A DNA stretch of 64,000 nt from positions 1 to 64,000 of the forward strand of contig CAIOFV010000031.1 in NCBI GenBank assembly GCA_903857665.1. Direction: 5' to 3'. Positions 1 through 7,272 of this stretch are shown piece after piece (within the stretch, counting starts at the first letter, position 1; each line of letters starts with the position of its first letter). The notes beneath the pieces are model-generated. The model made no database searches. It had not been told where the DNA came from and worked only from the letters and a program-made list of their open reading frames with translations. Made by a program: the position numbers and the translations under genes. The stretch comes from an uncultured Myxococcales bacterium. Its GTDB lineage: Bacteria > Myxococcota_A > UBA9042 > DTJE01.

Positions 1-120
1 GACCTTCGTGGATAACTACAACAAGGTCTGGCGCATCGAAAAGCTCGGCTTCCTCAGCCCCACAGAGGCCCGCAAGGCCTGGCCGACTCAGGAGGCCGCG
101 TGACTACAACCTTGTGTCCA
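1..120 (+). mobile_element. Right end of an IS3-like insertion sequence
   Basis: Bases 2-103 encode the last residues of a transposase (see next entry). The 17 bases after its stop end in TGTCCA at 120, so reading inwards from the other strand the end is TGGACACAAGGTTGTAG. A 5'-TG...CA-3' end lying just past the transposase stop is the usual IS3-family layout. The neighbouring minus-strand lipoprotein frame runs into this end, and its last codons (LDTRL, stop) come from the IS sequence, so the element appears to have inserted into that gene. The left end, inverted-repeat partner and target duplication lie outside the window, so family and boundary are inference. Confidence 0.55.
2..103 (+). 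CDS. IS3-like transposase (integrase core), C-terminal fragment
   Basis: Only the last 33 codons are in the window, so this is a partial gene cut by the window edge. The visible peptide contains NYNKVWRIEKLGFLSP followed by TEARKAW. Its YNxxWRIEKLG.SPxEAR pattern is the typical C-terminus of IS3/IS481-type DDE integrase-core transposases, after the last catalytic Glu. The stop codon is followed within about 17 bases by the presumed right inverted repeat. Nothing can be said about the integrity of the upstream part, including the usual IS3 programmed frameshift between orfA and orfB. Confidence 0.6.
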   Translation, partial: TFVDNYNKVWRIEKLGFLSPTEARKAWPTQEAA

Positions 121-1009
121 AAGAACCGGGTGCGGTACAGGAATACTCGATGCCGTAGATCGGCTGGCCGTCATTGGTGTACCCGAGGGCCAGCACGGCC
201 AGGAGGTCCCCGCTGGAATGGCCCGATTCGTTCTCGCGCCGCAGCTCGATGGAATCGACCTCGCTGGCCTCCACGGCATGGATGGTCACCGTGCCCAGGC
301 TGTGGCCCGCGACCTTCAGGTCGATCGTGTGGTCGCCTGCCGTCTTCGGGGTCACGACCAGCCACTCGCGGTCCTCGAACAGCCATGTCTGGTCGGCGTA
401 GGCGTCCATGTCCGCATCCGACTGCGACAGGTTCAGGACGCCGTTGCCGTACAGCCGCCGGCCTCCCGCGTCCGCGTATTCCACCAGGAACGTCGCGGTG
501 CCGCCGACGAGGACGTTCACCGGCCCCTTCACGCGGTACTCGTCGCGGCTCACGTCGATGAACAGCGGGCCCGCGAAGGTCAGCTCGGCGGCCGTCGGCT
601 GGGCGACCTCGACGACGGCCTTGCCCCAGGAACGGGTGCCGGCCTCGCTGCGCCAGATCACCACGTCCGTGGTGCCGGGGCCGACCGCGACGCAGTGGAA
701 ACTGGTTTCCGTCGCGTCGGCGAAACGTTCCGACAGGGCCAGGACACCCGAATCCTGGGACGTGGCCCACGCGCCTTCCAGGCTCATCTTGTCGTGGTCC
801 CGGAAGGCGTACATCCGGAACTCGGCGCCCACCACGTACGGGATGTGGAGGTCGTCGGCCGGGGGATGCAACGGATCGAAGGGCTTGAAATCGAAGACCA
901 TGTCCAGGTCGTCATGGAAGTGGACCTGATCCTGCGGACATCCGGCCAGGAGGCCCGTGGCCATGACCGCCAGTCCGAGCACCGGGAGCAGGCGGAAACT
1001 CCTTCGCAT
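104..1009 (-). CDS. Lipoprotein with Ig-like region, 3' end truncated by IS
   Basis: Predicted 301 aa lipoprotein. The N-terminus is a signal peptide with lipobox LLAGC (Cys24), followed by an Asp-rich segment and beta-rich sequence. The part around residues 150-290 looks like bacterial Ig-like (BIG) domains. No enzyme motif is visible. The start at 1009 is chosen for the strong AGGAGGAG six bases upstream. The frame ends inside the presumed IS end: the last native codons are at about 121 and the stop is IS-derived, so the original C-terminus, including the end of the last Ig-like domain, is missing. A TATAAT -10 lies about 90 bp upstream. It may be an inactive relic or a stable truncated lipoprotein. 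Confidence 0.7.
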   Translation of the reverse strand: MRRSFRLLPVLGLAVMATGLLAGCPQDQVHFHDDLDMVFDFKPFDPLHPPADDLHIPYVVGAEFRMYAFRDHDKMSLEGAWATSQDSGVLALSERFADATETSFHCVAVGPGTTDVVIWRSEAGTRSWGKAVVEVAQPTAAELTFAGPLFIDVSRDEYRVKGPVNVLVGGTATFLVEYADAGGRRLYGNGVLNLSQSDADMDAYADQTWLFEDREWLVVTPKTAGDHTIDLKVAGHSLGTVTIHAVEASEVDSIELRRENESGHSSGDLLAVLALGYTNDGQPIYGIEYSCTAPGSLDTRL

Positions 1010-1097
1010 GATCTCCTCCTTCGTTCGTACGCCGGATCGGGGTCTGGATGGGAAGGAAGCAAAGGGCGTGCCGGATGGGTAGACGGGGCGACAAGTC

Positions 1098-1125
1098 ATT
1101 ATAAGCCAAGGAAATAGCGGCGAAA
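1098..1125 (-). promoter_or_regulatory. Probable sigma70-type promoter of the truncated lipoprotein gene
   Basis: On the minus strand there is a perfect TATAAT (1103-1098) with a weak TTTCGC -35 (1125-1120) 16 bp upstream. Transcription would start near 1090, giving a leader of about 80 nt before the ATG at 1009. The -10 stands out strongly in a 68% GC background; the -35 is poor. Confidence 0.45.
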
Positions 1126-1214
1126 CGCCCGAACCCTGGCCGCCTGGCCCGAGGGTGCCGCACCGGGGGGATGGAGCGCAATCGCACCACTTAGAGCCGA
1201 TGGGTGGAGGGTGG

Positions 1215-1245
1215 TTGCTCCAACTCGGGTGTCTTCCGCTATGAT
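1215..1245 (+). promoter_or_regulatory. Possible promoter of the dehydrogenase gene set
   Basis: TTGCTC (1215-1220) and TATGAT (1240-1245) are separated by 19 bp, which is longer than ideal. The start site would lie near 1252, about 34 nt before the ATG at 1286. It sits in the 276-bp divergent spacer between the truncated lipoprotein gene and the Tat-exported protein gene. No other structure was seen in that spacer. Confidence 0.35.
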
Positions 1246-1285
1246 CCGGCGCATCGGTGGCTGGCAGTGCACCAGGGAGGACGAG

Positions 1286-2149
1286 ATGGCCTGGGACCTC
1301 GATCATCAAAAAGTCAGTCGCCGCCATTTCTTGCTGGACGCGACGGGGTGGCTGCTGGCCGTGCCGGCGGCGGGATTCGTCGCCGCGTGCACGAAGGCGC
1401 GCGGGTCCGGCGACCTGGCGGGGGACCTGCCTGGCGAGGTGCCGGTGGCGGACGTGCCCGACGTCCCGCAGTCGGACCCGGGGAGCGACGTTCCCGTGAC
1501 GCAGCCGCGGACCCTGTCGCCCGCGCGGTTCCTGGCCCTGTCGGCGCTGGTCGATGCGCTGATCCCAGACGACGGGACGCCGGGCGCGGCGGCTGCGGTC
1601 GCCGCGGACTACGTGGACGGGATGCTGGGTGCCTTCGCGTCCGGCGTGCCGCGCATCTTCGCGGGCGGACCGTACTCGGGCCGGCATGGCGGGCTGGACG
1701 GCTTTTCGACGTTCGTCCCGCTGACCCGCGTCGAGGAACTGGCCTGGCGCATCCGCATCGAGGGCACGAAGGGCGTGGCCGAGCGGCAGTTCGCACGGCT
1801 GGACGTGGGCGGGATCTTCGACGCCGTCGGCGAGCTGCCCGGCTTCCTGGCGAAGTACGAAACGGGGCTTGACGACCTGGACGCCCAGGCAGTGGCCCAG
1901 GGATACGCGAACTTCGCGGACATGCCCGTCGCGGACCGGCGGGCCCTGCTGCAGAGCGGCGATGCCTCGATGGACGTCCGGATGGCCTTCGAGCACGCCG
2001 TCGAGGGGACCTACGGCGATCCCGTGTACGGCGGCAACCGGGACCTCGTGGGCTGGAAGGCCATCGATTACGAGGGCGATCGGCAGCCCGTCGGATACAC
2101 CGCCCGCCAGATGTCCAACCCGGAGGCCCTCGGGCCGGAGGGTCTTTAA
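1286..2149 (+). CDS. Gluconate 2-dehydrogenase subunit 3-like Tat-exported protein
   Basis: 287 aa. The N-terminus has a twin-arginine signal (VSRRHFLLD, residues 10-18), a hydrophobic stretch and a lipobox-like FVAAC (Cys35), so it is probably exported folded and lipid-anchored. An Asp/Val/Pro-rich linker follows (about residues 40-75), then an alpha-helical domain beginning LSPARFLALSALVDALIPDDG. That beginning is typical of the gluconate_2-dh3 family, the small subunit that travels with GMC-type flavoprotein dehydrogenases. The GMC gene follows 17 bp downstream and a multihaem cytochrome after it, which supports a three-subunit electron-transferring dehydrogenase. The ATG at 1286 is preferred because AGGGAGG lies 5 bp upstream and it starts just before the Tat motif. 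Confidence 0.8.
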   Translation: MAWDLDHQKVSRRHFLLDATGWLLAVPAAGFVAACTKARGSGDLAGDLPGEVPVADVPDVPQSDPGSDVPVTQPRTLSPARFLALSALVDALIPDDGTPGAAAAVAADYVDGMLGAFASGVPRIFAGGPYSGRHGGLDGFSTFVPLTRVEELAWRIRIEGTKGVAERQFARLDVGGIFDAVGELPGFLAKYETGLDDLDAQAVAQGYANFADMPVADRRALLQSGDASMDVRMAFEHAVEGTYGDPVYGGNRDLVGWKAIDYEGDRQPVGYTARQMSNPEALGPEGL

Positions 2150-2166
2150 TCCGGAGGAAGGCTGAC

Positions 2167-3858
2167 ATGGCGACACCCGATTTCGACGTCGTGATCATCG
2201 GTTCGGGCCCGGGCGGCGGCGTCGCGGCCTACGTGCTGTCGGTGCTGGGGGGCAAGAAGGTCGCGCTGGTGGAGAAGGGCCGCAACCCCTACCCGACGCT
2301 GGGCGATCCGGTGCTGCGCGGATCGCTGTTCGGCAACGACGAGATCAAGAGGCGCCGGTACTTCGCGTTCCAGGACCCGGTGATCGAGCCGCGGGTGTTC
2401 TGGGACCCCAAGGCGCAGAAGTACGTGAAGGGCGAGGTCCAGGGCCTGGGCGTCTGCGTGGGCGGCGGCAGCGTGCAGTACGACGGGAACAGCCCCCGCC
2501 TGCAGCGGCTGGACCTGACGGCGAAGTCGTCGTTCGGGGACGTCGCGGGCGCCGACGTCGTGGACTGGCCGATGGACTACGACGAGTTGGTGCCCTACTA
2601 CGACGAGGTCGAACGTCTGATCGGCATCCAGGGCCAGCAGGGCGCGGATCCTTTCGCGGAGCCGCGCGGGCCGTACCCGATGCCGGCGGGCTACCCGTCC
2701 AGGGCGGACCTGATCTTCGTCGATGCGGCGAAGAAGCTGGGCTACCACCCGCACCCGATGCCGACCGCGGTGAACTCGGTCTTCTACCGGGGGCGGCCCG
2801 CCTGCGTGAACTGCGGCTTCTGCGACGGGGGATGCGCCCTCAACGCGAAGGGGTCCACAGGCGTCACCTGCATCCGGGACGCGCTGCTTCACGGCAACCT
2901 GACGCTGATGGACCAGTGCTGCGCCACGCAGGTGCTGTGCGAGCCGTCGGGCGGCAAGGCCACGGGGGTGCAGTTGATCGACCGCGACGGGGCCGTGCAG
3001 ACGGTCACCGCGTCCCAGGTCATCCTGGCGGCCAACGCCATCGAGACGCCGCGCCTGATGCTGGAGTCGGCGTCCTCGGCCCATACAAAGGGCCTGGGGA
3101 ACGGCAGCGGCCTGGTCGGGCGCTACCTGATGTACCACAAGGACTTCAGCCTGATCGCGCTGTTCGATTCCGAGATCCGGTCCTACCGGGGGCGCTGCAT
3201 CACCAAGGCGATCGCGGACTTCACGGTCAAGCCCGCCGGGGCCGGCGCCGACTGGCTGCGCGGCGGGTACGTCGAGCTGGGAGGGCAGATCCAGCCCGTG
3301 GCCTTCGGGGCCGAGCCGGACCAGCCCTGGTTCACGCACAAGGACATCATGATCCCCGGCATCCAGCGCCGGTTCATGTCGGCGATCTGCATGATCGCCG
3401 AGGACATGCCCGTGAAGGCGAACCGGGTCGAGCTGGACCCGGACGTGAAGGACGTGTACGGCCGGCCGGTGCCGCGGATCACCTACAACCTGCATCCGCG
3501 CGACAAGCGCATGGCCGACTTCTACGCCGAGAAGCTGCGCGCGATCGCCACGGAAGCCGGCGCCAACACCGTGATGCCGCCCACGCCGCTGGATGCGAAC
3601 CAGCGGTACTTCGACATCGAGTCGAAGCACCTGCTGGGGACGACCCGGATGGGCACCGATGCGGCGACGTCGGTGTGCGATCCCTGGGGGCGCCTGCACG
3701 AGGTCGAGAACGTCTGGGTCTGCGACGGCGGTACCTGGCCGACGTCGGCGGCGTTCAACCCGGTGCTGACGCAGCAGGCGCTGGCGTACCGGACCGCGGC
3801 GCACATGCTGAAGCCGGGCGACGAGACGTCCGTGATCCCGAATGACACGAACGCGTAG
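2167..3858 (+). CDS. GMC-family FAD oxidoreductase (dehydrogenase large subunit)
   Basis: 563 aa. The N-terminal Rossmann motif VIIGSGPGGGVAAY (about residues 9-22) binds FAD. The C-terminal GMC_oxred_C part has LGTTRMG, CDGGTWP and NPVLT signatures, the last normally holding the catalytic His/Asn pair. A Cys-rich segment CVNCGFCDGGC around residue 216 is characteristic of bacterial GMC dehydrogenases that work with a subunit-3 protein and cytochrome. It lacks its own signal peptide and may be co-exported with the Tat substrate encoded 17 bp upstream. RBS GGAGGAAGG precedes the ATG. The substrate cannot be told from sequence; alcohols, sugars or aldonic acids are usual. Confidence 0.85.
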   Translation: MATPDFDVVIIGSGPGGGVAAYVLSVLGGKKVALVEKGRNPYPTLGDPVLRGSLFGNDEIKRRRYFAFQDPVIEPRVFWDPKAQKYVKGEVQGLGVCVGGGSVQYDGNSPRLQRLDLTAKSSFGDVAGADVVDWPMDYDELVPYYDEVERLIGIQGQQGADPFAEPRGPYPMPAGYPSRADLIFVDAAKKLGYHPHPMPTAVNSVFYRGRPACVNCGFCDGGCALNAKGSTGVTCIRDALLHGNLTLMDQCCATQVLCEPSGGKATGVQLIDRDGAVQTVTASQVILAANAIETPRLMLESASSAHTKGLGNGSGLVGRYLMYHKDFSLIALFDSEIRSYRGRCITKAIADFTVKPAGAGADWLRGGYVELGGQIQPVAFGAEPDQPWFTHKDIMIPGIQRRFMSAICMIAEDMPVKANRVELDPDVKDVYGRPVPRITYNLHPRDKRMADFYAEKLRAIATEAGANTVMPPTPLDANQRYFDIESKHLLGTTRMGTDAATSVCDPWGRLHEVENVWVCDGGTWPTSAAFNPVLTQQALAYRTAAHMLKPGDETSVIPNDTNA

Positions 3859-3887
3859 GACGCCGGGAGCGCGAGCGAGGAGTGAGG

Positions 3888-4514
3888 ATGAGCCACGATA
3901 GACGATTCGCGATGATCCTGGCGGCGTGGACCATGGCGGCGGCCGGGGCGGCCCAGGCCGGGCCGGTGGCGGCGACGGGGCCCGACGGGATCGGCACGGA
4001 CCTCGCCGGGGTCCAGCAGTGCACGGCCTGCCACGACGCCGTGGGCACGGCCTGGGGGCACCTGAACAGCCACTCGCTGCTCCTGGACTGCCGGACCTGC
4101 CACAAGGTGACAGGGGCGTCGGGGAAGGGCCACGCGGAAACGCCGGCCTGTTCGACGTGCCACAGCCAGAAGTCCCATCCGACCGCGGCCACCGCGTGCA
4201 ACGCCTGCCACGACGCCCATGGGACGGTGAACGCCTTCCTGGTGCGGGACAGCGTGACGCTGGCGTCCGGCACCGTCGCGACGCTGCACGTGACGAAGCC
4301 CGAGGGCGCCGGCAAGGACGGCCTGGTGCGGGCGGGCGTGTCGGGCCAGGTTGCTGGCACGGGCGTCTGCGAGGTTTGCCACGAGACCACGACCGTCTAC
4401 AACCACGCGGGGACGGGCGCCGCTCACGGCACGCAGTGGTGCGCCGAGTGCCACCGCCACGAGGACGGGTACACGATCGCGACGACCGCGGCGCCGGCGA
4501 AGGCGAAGCGCTGA
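3888..4514 (+). CDS. Six-haem c-type cytochrome, periplasmic
   Basis: 208 aa with a signal peptide ending near AAQA (residue 24). Six CXXCH haem-binding motifs are visible: CTACH, CRTCH, CSTCH, CNACH, CEVCH and CAECH. The first four are closely spaced and the last two come after a gap of about 60 residues. Extra histidines could serve as distal ligands. It follows the GMC flavoprotein gene by 29 bp and is the likely electron acceptor carrying electrons from the flavin to the respiratory chain. The ATG at 3888 is chosen over a GTG six bases earlier because AGGAG then has 5-bp spacing. The tail is Ala/Lys-rich. Confidence 0.85.
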   Translation: MSHDRRFAMILAAWTMAAAGAAQAGPVAATGPDGIGTDLAGVQQCTACHDAVGTAWGHLNSHSLLLDCRTCHKVTGASGKGHAETPACSTCHSQKSHPTAATACNACHDAHGTVNAFLVRDSVTLASGTVATLHVTKPEGAGKDGLVRAGVSGQVAGTGVCEVCHETTTVYNHAGTGAAHGTQWCAECHRHEDGYTIATTAAPAKAKR

Positions 4515-4628
4515 CCCGCACCGGATCAAGGCGTTTCGACGAATCTAGACTCGCCGGTCAGTTTCTCCATTGACAAGGTCTTCGCGCCGGAAGGACACTC
4601 CTTGTCGCTCCCACTTCCGAGGGTGGAC

Positions 4629-5321
4629 ATGGGTTTGCACGACGAAGCCAGAAAGCAGGTCCTGGACGCGGCGATCGGGATGACCCGGCGCGGGCTGCTG
4701 GTCGGCACCGGCGGCAACGTGTCGGTGCGGATCGGTGACCTCGACCTGCTGGCCATCACGCCGTCGCAGCGCGACTACCTGGAACTCGGCCCCGACGACA
4801 TCTGCGTGGTCGGGTTTGACGGGACGCCGGTCGAAGGCGCGCTGGCCCCTTCGGTCGAAACGCGGATGCACATCGCGGTCTACCAGGCCCGGCCTGACGT
4901 CAACGCCATCCTGCACACCCACCAGGTCCACGCCAGCGTGTTCGCGGTCCTCGGGGAGCCGATCCCGGCCCTGACCGACGAGCAGGTGGCGAACCTCGGC
5001 AACACGGTCGCGGTGGTCCCGTACGGGCTGTCCGGCAGCGAGACCCTGATGGCGAACATCCAGGCGGCGGTCGCCAACAAGTGCAACGCGTTCGTTCTGC
5101 AGAGCCACGGCGCGCTGCTGCTGGGCCTGGACGTCGAGCGGGCGTTGAGGAACGTGGAACTGCTGGAAAAGACAGCGCACGCCTACCAGATGGCGCTGGC
5201 CACCGGGAAGGCGGTCTGCCGGCTGCCCGAGGACGTCGAGGCGGCGGTGTTCGACCTGCTGAAGAGCGACCAGCGGGTCGAGGTGCGGCGCAAGCGCAAG
5301 GCAAAGGAGGCCCGGGCATGA
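4629..5321 (+). CDS. Class II aldolase/adducin family protein
   Basis: 230 aa, close to the family length for L-fuculose-phosphate-type aldolases. It shows the phosphate-binding TGGNVSVR (about residues 31-38), a SVETRMH segment holding the usual catalytic Glu, the zinc ligands HTHQVHAS (about residues 96-103) and a further QSHGALLLG His. These imply a zinc-dependent retro-aldol cleavage of a phosphorylated sugar or sugar-like substrate. The ATG at 4629 with GAGGG 5 bp upstream is preferred; a TTG start at 4602 is the alternative. It overlaps the aminotransferase start by 4 bp and lies in one unit with an FGGY kinase that could supply the phosphorylated substrate. The C-terminus is Lys/Arg-rich. 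Confidence 0.8.
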   Translation: MGLHDEARKQVLDAAIGMTRRGLLVGTGGNVSVRIGDLDLLAITPSQRDYLELGPDDICVVGFDGTPVEGALAPSVETRMHIAVYQARPDVNAILHTHQVHASVFAVLGEPIPALTDEQVANLGNTVAVVPYGLSGSETLMANIQAAVANKCNAFVLQSHGALLLGLDVERALRNVELLEKTAHAYQMALATGKAVCRLPEDVEAAVFDLLKSDQRVEVRRKRKAKEARA

Positions 5322-6760
5322 GCGAATACGGAATGACCCATTGGCCGGACGCGGACGACATCCTGGCCCGGCTGGACAACCTGGTGAAGCAGCCCATGCG
5401 GCGGATCCGGCCCGACCGCCTGGCCGGGTACACGCAGTGGTTCGACACGCGTTGCGCCGGGTCGAAGGCGTTGAACGAGGAGGCCCGCAAGTTCATCCCG
5501 GGCGGCGTCCAGCACAACCTGTCCTTCAACCACCCGTTCCCGCTGGCATACACGCGCGCCGAAGGGGCGTACCTGTGGGACGTGGACGGCAACCAGTACA
5601 TCGACTTCCTGCAGGCCGGCGGCCCGACGATGCTGGGGTCGAACTACGCCCCGGTGCGGGCCAAGGTGCTGGAGCTGCTGGAGCATTGCGGCCCGTGCAC
5701 CGGGCTGTTCCACGAGTACGAACTGAAGCTGGCGGAACTGGTCAGCAGGCACATGCCGTCCGTCGAGATGTTCCGGATGCTGGGCAGCGGCACCGAGGCG
5801 GTGATGGCCGCCATCCGCGCCGCCCGCACGTTCACCGACAAGGCCAAGGTCATCAAGGTCGGCGGCGCCTACCACGGGTGGTCCGACCAGATGGTGTACG
5901 CGCTGCACATCCCCGGCACGGGCGCCATGGAGGCGGTGGGCATCCCGCGGGGCTGCAACAAGGACACCCTCGAGTTCTTCCCGAACGACCTGGAGGCGCT
6001 GGCGGCCCTGCTGGACAAGAACGAGGACAAGGGCGGCACCGCCTGCGTCATCGTCGAGCCCTTCGGCCCCGAGAGCGGCACGCGGCCGAACCGGAAGGAT
6101 TTCAACCACAAGGTCCGTGAGCTGTGCGACGCCCACGGCTCGCTGATGATCTTCGACGAGGTCGTCACGGGATTCCGGGTGGGCATGGGCGGCGCCCAAG
6201 GCTACTTCGGCATCAAGCCCGACCTGACGACCTTCGGCAAGTGCATCGCGGGCGGGTACCCGGCGGCGGGCGGCCTGGGCGGCCGGCGCGACGTGATGTC
6301 GGTGCTGGCGGCGGGCGTGGAGTCCGGGAAGGCGCGGGCCTACGTGGGCGGAACGCTGTCCGCGAACCCGCTGTCCTGCGTCGCCGGCTACTGGTCGCTG
6401 ATCGAAACCGAGCGCACGCAGGCCTGCCAGAAGGCGGGCCGGGCGGGCGACCTGCTGGCCAAGGGCATCCAGGACATCTTCGACCGCAAGAACCTGCCGT
6501 TCGTCGCGTGGAACCACGGGTCGATCGTGCACCTGGAGACGTCGGGCGCGATGCTGGTGGACATCATGAACCCCGACGCCCTCGGGGAGGCGACGTCGCG
6601 CAAGCACATGATGGAGCAGATGGGCATGGCCTACACGGCCGAGGGGATCATCACGATCGCCGGCAGTCGCCTGTACACCAGCCTGGCGGACACCGACGAG
6701 GTCGTCGAGGCGGCGCTGGCCGGCTTCGAGCGGGCATTCAGCAGCATCGAGGGCGCCTGA
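5318..6760 (+). CDS. Class III PLP-dependent aminotransferase (GSA aminomutase-like)
   Basis: 480 aa. The glycine-rich region GSGTEAVMAAIRAAR, the aromatic patch GGAYHGW, the FDEVVTGFR motif (Asp that holds the PLP ring nitrogen) and the Schiff-base Lys in TTFGKCIAGGYP are all present. The PNPLS(C)VAG-like ending is seen as ANPLSCVAG. Sequence style is nearest to glutamate-1-semialdehyde aminomutase-like and omega-aminotransferases. Its operon, with aldolase, lipid-binding SCP2 protein and sugar kinase, argues for a catabolic amine substrate rather than haem synthesis. Start ATG 5318 overlaps the aldolase stop (ATGA) and has a strong AAAGGAGG, so translation is coupled. Confidence 0.85.
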   Translation: MSEYGMTHWPDADDILARLDNLVKQPMRRIRPDRLAGYTQWFDTRCAGSKALNEEARKFIPGGVQHNLSFNHPFPLAYTRAEGAYLWDVDGNQYIDFLQAGGPTMLGSNYAPVRAKVLELLEHCGPCTGLFHEYELKLAELVSRHMPSVEMFRMLGSGTEAVMAAIRAARTFTDKAKVIKVGGAYHGWSDQMVYALHIPGTGAMEAVGIPRGCNKDTLEFFPNDLEALAALLDKNEDKGGTACVIVEPFGPESGTRPNRKDFNHKVRELCDAHGSLMIFDEVVTGFRVGMGGAQGYFGIKPDLTTFGKCIAGGYPAAGGLGGRRDVMSVLAAGVESGKARAYVGGTLSANPLSCVAGYWSLIETERTQACQKAGRAGDLLAKGIQDIFDRKNLPFVAWNHGSIVHLETSGAMLVDIMNPDALGEATSRKHMMEQMGMAYTAEGIITIAGSRLYTSLADTDEVVEAALAGFERAFSSIEGA

Positions 6761-6820
6761 GCCCCCGGGGATGGAAGCCGCCGGAGCCGAAGTCGACTCG
6801 GGCGGACCAAGGAGGATCCC

Positions 6821-7228
6821 ATGGACGCGAACCTGAAGAAGAAACTGGCCGAGAAGATCGACGACAGCGAGTTCGGGGTCGGCGACATCGCGGACTACCT
6901 GGTGCTGTTCGTCCAGGCGGGCAACGAGAACGACGACGTGAAGGACGAGGTCGAGGGCTGGAACCGCGTCGTGGTGCTGCAGTTGGCTGACAGCGATGCG
7001 TACTGGATCAAGGTGGTCGATGGCGAGTTCTCGACTGGCACCGGCCATCCCGAGGGCGCGGACGTGGTGCTGAAGGCCAAGGGCGCGACGATCGCCGCGA
7101 TCCTCTGCGGCGACAAGGACGCCACGATGGCCTACACCACGGGCTCGCTGAAGATCGACGGCAAGTTGTCGGACGCCGTGAAGATGCGTTCGCTGATCGG
7201 CGCCGTCCGCGAAGTGATCGAGGACTAG
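6821..7228 (+). CDS. SCP2 sterol-carrier-like lipid-binding protein
   Basis: 135 aa cytoplasmic protein. The second half (GADVVLKAKGATIAAILC, then GSLKIDGKLSDA and a C-terminal helix) fits the SCP-2 fold, which binds hydrophobic ligands such as sterols, fatty acyl groups or other lipids. There is no signal peptide. GGAGG lies 8 bases before the ATG. It sits between the aminotransferase (60 bp upstream) and the FGGY kinase (44 bp downstream), all on the same strand. An SCP2 protein inside a kinase/aldolase unit suggests that the substrate is lipid-linked or amphipathic; this is inference. Confidence 0.75.
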   Translation: MDANLKKKLAEKIDDSEFGVGDIADYLVLFVQAGNENDDVKDEVEGWNRVVVLQLADSDAYWIKVVDGEFSTGTGHPEGADVVLKAKGATIAAILCGDKDATMAYTTGSLKIDGKLSDAVKMRSLIGAVREVIED

Positions 7229-7272
7229 GTCCCACCCGGGCCCCGCACCTTGCCCGAACACGGAGTCCACCC

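Noticed and set aside
2146..4521. A 791-codon open frame on the minus strand opposite the GMC and cytochrome genes
   Set aside because: Arg/Pro/His-rich antisense frame produced by high GC; no motifs, no RBS, and the plus-strand genes are clearly real.
4570..4575. Perfect TTGACA -35 before the class II aldolase gene
   Set aside because: No -10 at 16-18 bp; the match may be chance. The upstream stretch 4515-4628 could still hold a promoter.
4602..4628. TTG start for the aldolase nine codons upstream
   Set aside because: The ATG at 4629 has a better placed GAGGG and fits family length; the extra residues are not conserved in style.
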